In this document: positions 63,001 through 64,000 of the stretch, in pieces
Layout: every line of letters starts with the position of its first letter
Numbering within the stretch: position 1 is the stretch's first letter
DNA from: Onthophagus taurus
Lineage: Eukaryota; Arthropoda; Insecta; Coleoptera; Scarabaeidae
Assembly (NCBI RefSeq): GCF_036711975.1
Contig: NC_091975.1
Location: forward strand, 3,784,501-3,848,500
Direction of reading: 5' to 3'
Length of the DNA stretch: 64,000 bases
Notes under the pieces: generated by a model
Told to the model about the DNA's origin: nothing
Databases searched by the model: none
Seen by the model: only the letters and a program-made list of their open reading frames with translations
Program-made: the position numbers and the translations under genes

Positions 63001-63543
63001 TCCTTTTTTCATTCGTGTATGTTAGATACATTCTTCAAATAAATTTCTGAATACGTCTCTCAAACTTCTGTTGTCCTGTTACAAGACGTTCATACTGGAT
63101 GATTTATGTAGAGCAGATTTTATCGTTTTCGTACTACCCCTTCCTTTCTTCGTCAAAACAGTCAACAATATACCTCAACTTAACCAGGAGAGCATAACAG
63201 AAATGTGATATTTATTAAATTCTTTTTTAGGTTTCAAAAAGCTTGTACAAAGTATGGAGTTGCAGATGTTGATTTGTTTCAAACCACGGATTTGTGGGAT
63301 AATAAAAATATTGCTTTGGTGACGACGACGATTTTTGCAATTGGGAGAACAGCTTATAAGCATCCTGAGTGGAAAGGGCCATTTTTGGGACCAAGACCTT
63401 CAGAAGAAAATAAAAGAGAATTTTCTGAACAACAATTAAGAGCTGGGGAAGCTATTATTGGACTTCAAGCTGGTACAAATAAAGGTGCTAGTCAAGCTGG
63501 ACAAAACTTTGGTGCTTCAAGAAAAATTATACTTGGAAAATAA
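57091..63543 (+). CDS. Mp20: Calponin-family muscle protein, Mp20/myophilin-like
   Basis: Exons 57091-57120, 61961-62172 and 63231-63543 join in phase to 184 residues, the length of Drosophila Mp20. The first exon codes only MPGPSRPLWQ. A single calponin-homology domain follows (EKEAQAWIESVTG, then YEDVLRDGIILCQLMNRLQP, KYGVADVDLFQTTDLW and TTIFAIGRTAYKHPEW). The tail has a calponin-type repeat (IIGLQAGTNKGASQAGQNFG) and ends ASRKIILGK, as Mp20 does. Such proteins bind actin in synchronous muscles. The 4.84-kb first intron contains a takeout-like gene, a tandem array and the Chd64-like gene, all on or facing the opposite strand. The tiny first exon is supported by the phase and by a consensus donor GTATGT, but its link to the distant exon is inferred. 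Confidence 0.88.
57121..57509. other. Start of Mp20-like intron 1
   Basis: AT-rich, 389 bp up to the stop of the nested JHBP gene, of which it includes the 3' UTR. No further features. Confidence 0.5.
57510..58897 (-). CDS. Takeout/JHBP-domain secreted protein, nested
   Basis: Five exons (58897-58801, 58749-58601, 58145-57920, 57870-57721, 57670-57510) join in phase to 260 residues, typical of the family. A signal peptide (about residues 1-25, core TLLFFCVAFITSFSL) is followed by the conserved cysteine pair C-x8-C (TCKIKEENFINCS). The family block GLEPLDPLKVPVIK follows, then GFGNTHIKLNNVDP and YTELHLPRLRIDGNYKLLG. Members are extracellular carriers of small lipophilic ligands such as juvenile hormone. 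The ligand here is unknown. The gene lies wholly inside the first intron of the Mp20-like gene and on the opposite strand. Confidence 0.92.
58898..59164. other. JHBP gene upstream region
   Basis: About 270 bp holding the presumed promoter of the nested JHBP gene. It is less AT-rich than the tandem array beyond it. No clear TATA box. Confidence 0.4.
59165..60115. repeat. 202-bp tandem array, about 4.5 copies
   Basis: The word GAAGCAACGATTTATATACC begins at 59211, 59413, 59615 and 59817, and a diverged version begins at 60019: exactly 202 bp each time. The internal copies differ at only a few positions (for example GAGATCTC against GACATCTC). The outermost copies are more diverged, as expected for unequal exchange. 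The unit is AT-rich; its open frames on the minus strand are an artefact of the repeat. It lies in the Mp20-like intron between the two nested genes. Confidence 0.97.
60116..60640. other. 3' flank of the nested Chd64-like gene
   Basis: AT-rich spacer between the tandem array and the Chd64-like stop codon. It presumably includes that gene's 3' UTR. A small GC-richer patch at 60230-60420 is unassigned. Confidence 0.45.
60641..61391 (-). CDS. Chd64: Transgelin/Chd64-like calponin protein, nested
   Basis: Exons 61391-61386 (only ATG-TCG), 61203-60916 and 60856-60641 give 169 residues. The calponin-homology domain shows ESEVLNWIFACLGEPVPAGE, then FEDILKDGVVLCNLINKL, TNFQLMENIQAFQAAVKKYG and EEIFQTADLFERRNVAQ, followed by LGRLTQKHPEWNGPTLGPKM. 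A calponin repeat (LNLQMGYNKGASQSGHGGFG) and the end NTRHM match Drosophila Chd64. Chd64 is an actin-binding protein that has also been reported in juvenile-hormone response complexes. The gene lies antisense inside the first intron of its paralogue, the Mp20-like gene. The two-codon first exon is supported by the GTAAGT donor; the second exon's CAG acceptor joins as MSKRNKDLE. Confidence 0.85.
61392..61960. other. Chd64-like promoter and end of Mp20-like intron 1
   Basis: About 570 bp. A GC-richer stretch at 61410-61530 upstream of the Chd64-like start is the likely promoter. The rest is AT-rich intron. Confidence 0.45.
62173..63230 (+). other. Second intron of the Mp20-like gene
   Basis: 1.06 kb, with a small hairpin at 62794-62833 (TAGGCAACC pairing with GGTTGCCTA). 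No other feature seen. Confidence 0.6.
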
Positions 63544-64000
63544 TAAAATTTAAATTAACTGTTTTTTCAATAAATTTTTTCTCTTTTTTTCTGTATTTTT
63601 ATTTCAAGTTTTTACTGATGTCAATTTTATCAATGGCAAAAAAATTTCGAAGTCCTCAACTGAAATCACCTCGTTAGTTTAGTGGCAAAACAAACAAGCC
63701 GCGTTATTGGAAGAACTCGATGACTCTTCAAATACTTCCAAAAGGTCCCAACCAATCACAATTAATTTGATTATAGACAAAAAAGGGCTTTATTGTGCGG
63801 TCGGTTATTACCTTATTTTTCCCAATCATTTTCTTTCATTCATTAATTCCGTTTGTTATTTCTCCAATTCACCAACACGCAATCTAATTTTGAACTACAT
63901 TTTTTTTCCTTTCAGAATCGAAGATTTAGGTCAGAAATTTGTTTCCGGTTAATTTAGGATTGTCACAAAGTTTGTCAGTTTTATGAAAGAAAATTTTAAA
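63544..64000. other. Right flank
   Basis: Holds the 3' end of the Mp20-like gene (AATAAA near 63570). The remaining sequence has no recognisable gene. A tRNA-like stretch near 63670 was rejected. Confidence 0.5.

Noticed and set aside
63665-63720. tRNA-like stretch TCGTTAGTTTAGTGG
   Set aside because: It resembles a D-arm of tRNA-Asp or tRNA-Glu, but no anticodon arm, T-arm or closing acceptor stem follows.

Overview
The window looks like nuclear DNA from an insect, most likely a beetle, although the order is an impression and not proven by the sequence. It is AT-rich, its genes are cut by short GT-AG introns (the smallest is 49 nt), and several gene families are insect-specific: an ecdysteroid 20-hydroxylase-type P450, a takeout/JHBP protein, Mp20 and Chd64 muscle proteins, and a non-classical insect cadherin. 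All exon joins below were checked by hand for splice consensus and reading phase, and by family resemblance recalled from knowledge. No database search was run.

Layout. 1-8 kb: a minus-strand gene for a large, disordered Ser/Pro/Gln-rich protein; it may continue beyond the left edge. 8-27 kb: a gene-poor tract of about 19 kb with decayed non-LTR retrotransposon pieces (about 13.0, 17.7 and 22.2 kb) and several copies of an undescribed palindromic repeat with the core CATTCGGGTTTAGCCG. 27.5-45.6 kb: a compact housekeeping cluster of AMMECR1 (+), TMEM126A (-), TRMT13 (+), a tetraspanin (+), PISD (-), Notchless (-) and NIP7 (+). TMEM126A/TRMT13 and Notchless/NIP7 are head-to-head pairs sharing short promoters; Notchless and NIP7 both act in 60S ribosome assembly. 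46.4-49.4 kb: a P450 most like CYP314A1 (shade). 50.3-50.9 kb: a tRNA-Leu(AAG) with a retrotransposon relic directly upstream. 51.6-56.5 kb: a cadherin. 57.1-63.5 kb: an Mp20-like calponin gene whose first intron (4.8 kb) holds a takeout/JHBP gene, a 202-bp tandem array and the paralogous Chd64-like gene, both genes on the opposite strand.

Most interesting points. (1) The AMMECR1 stop codon is followed in frame by 89 protein-like, proline-rich codons, and the stop context is TAG-CAG-CTA, an exact fit to the known leaky-stop consensus UAG-CAR-YYA; this suggests programmed readthrough. (2) The second AMMECR1 intron consists almost wholly of a foldback element with about 150-bp inverted arms. 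(3) A 146-bp Tc1/mariner-type MITE with TA duplication sits inside the YADD box of a dead reverse transcriptase. (4) The palindromic repeat family is dispersed through the left half. (5) Two calponin-family paralogues lie nested and antiparallel in one intron.
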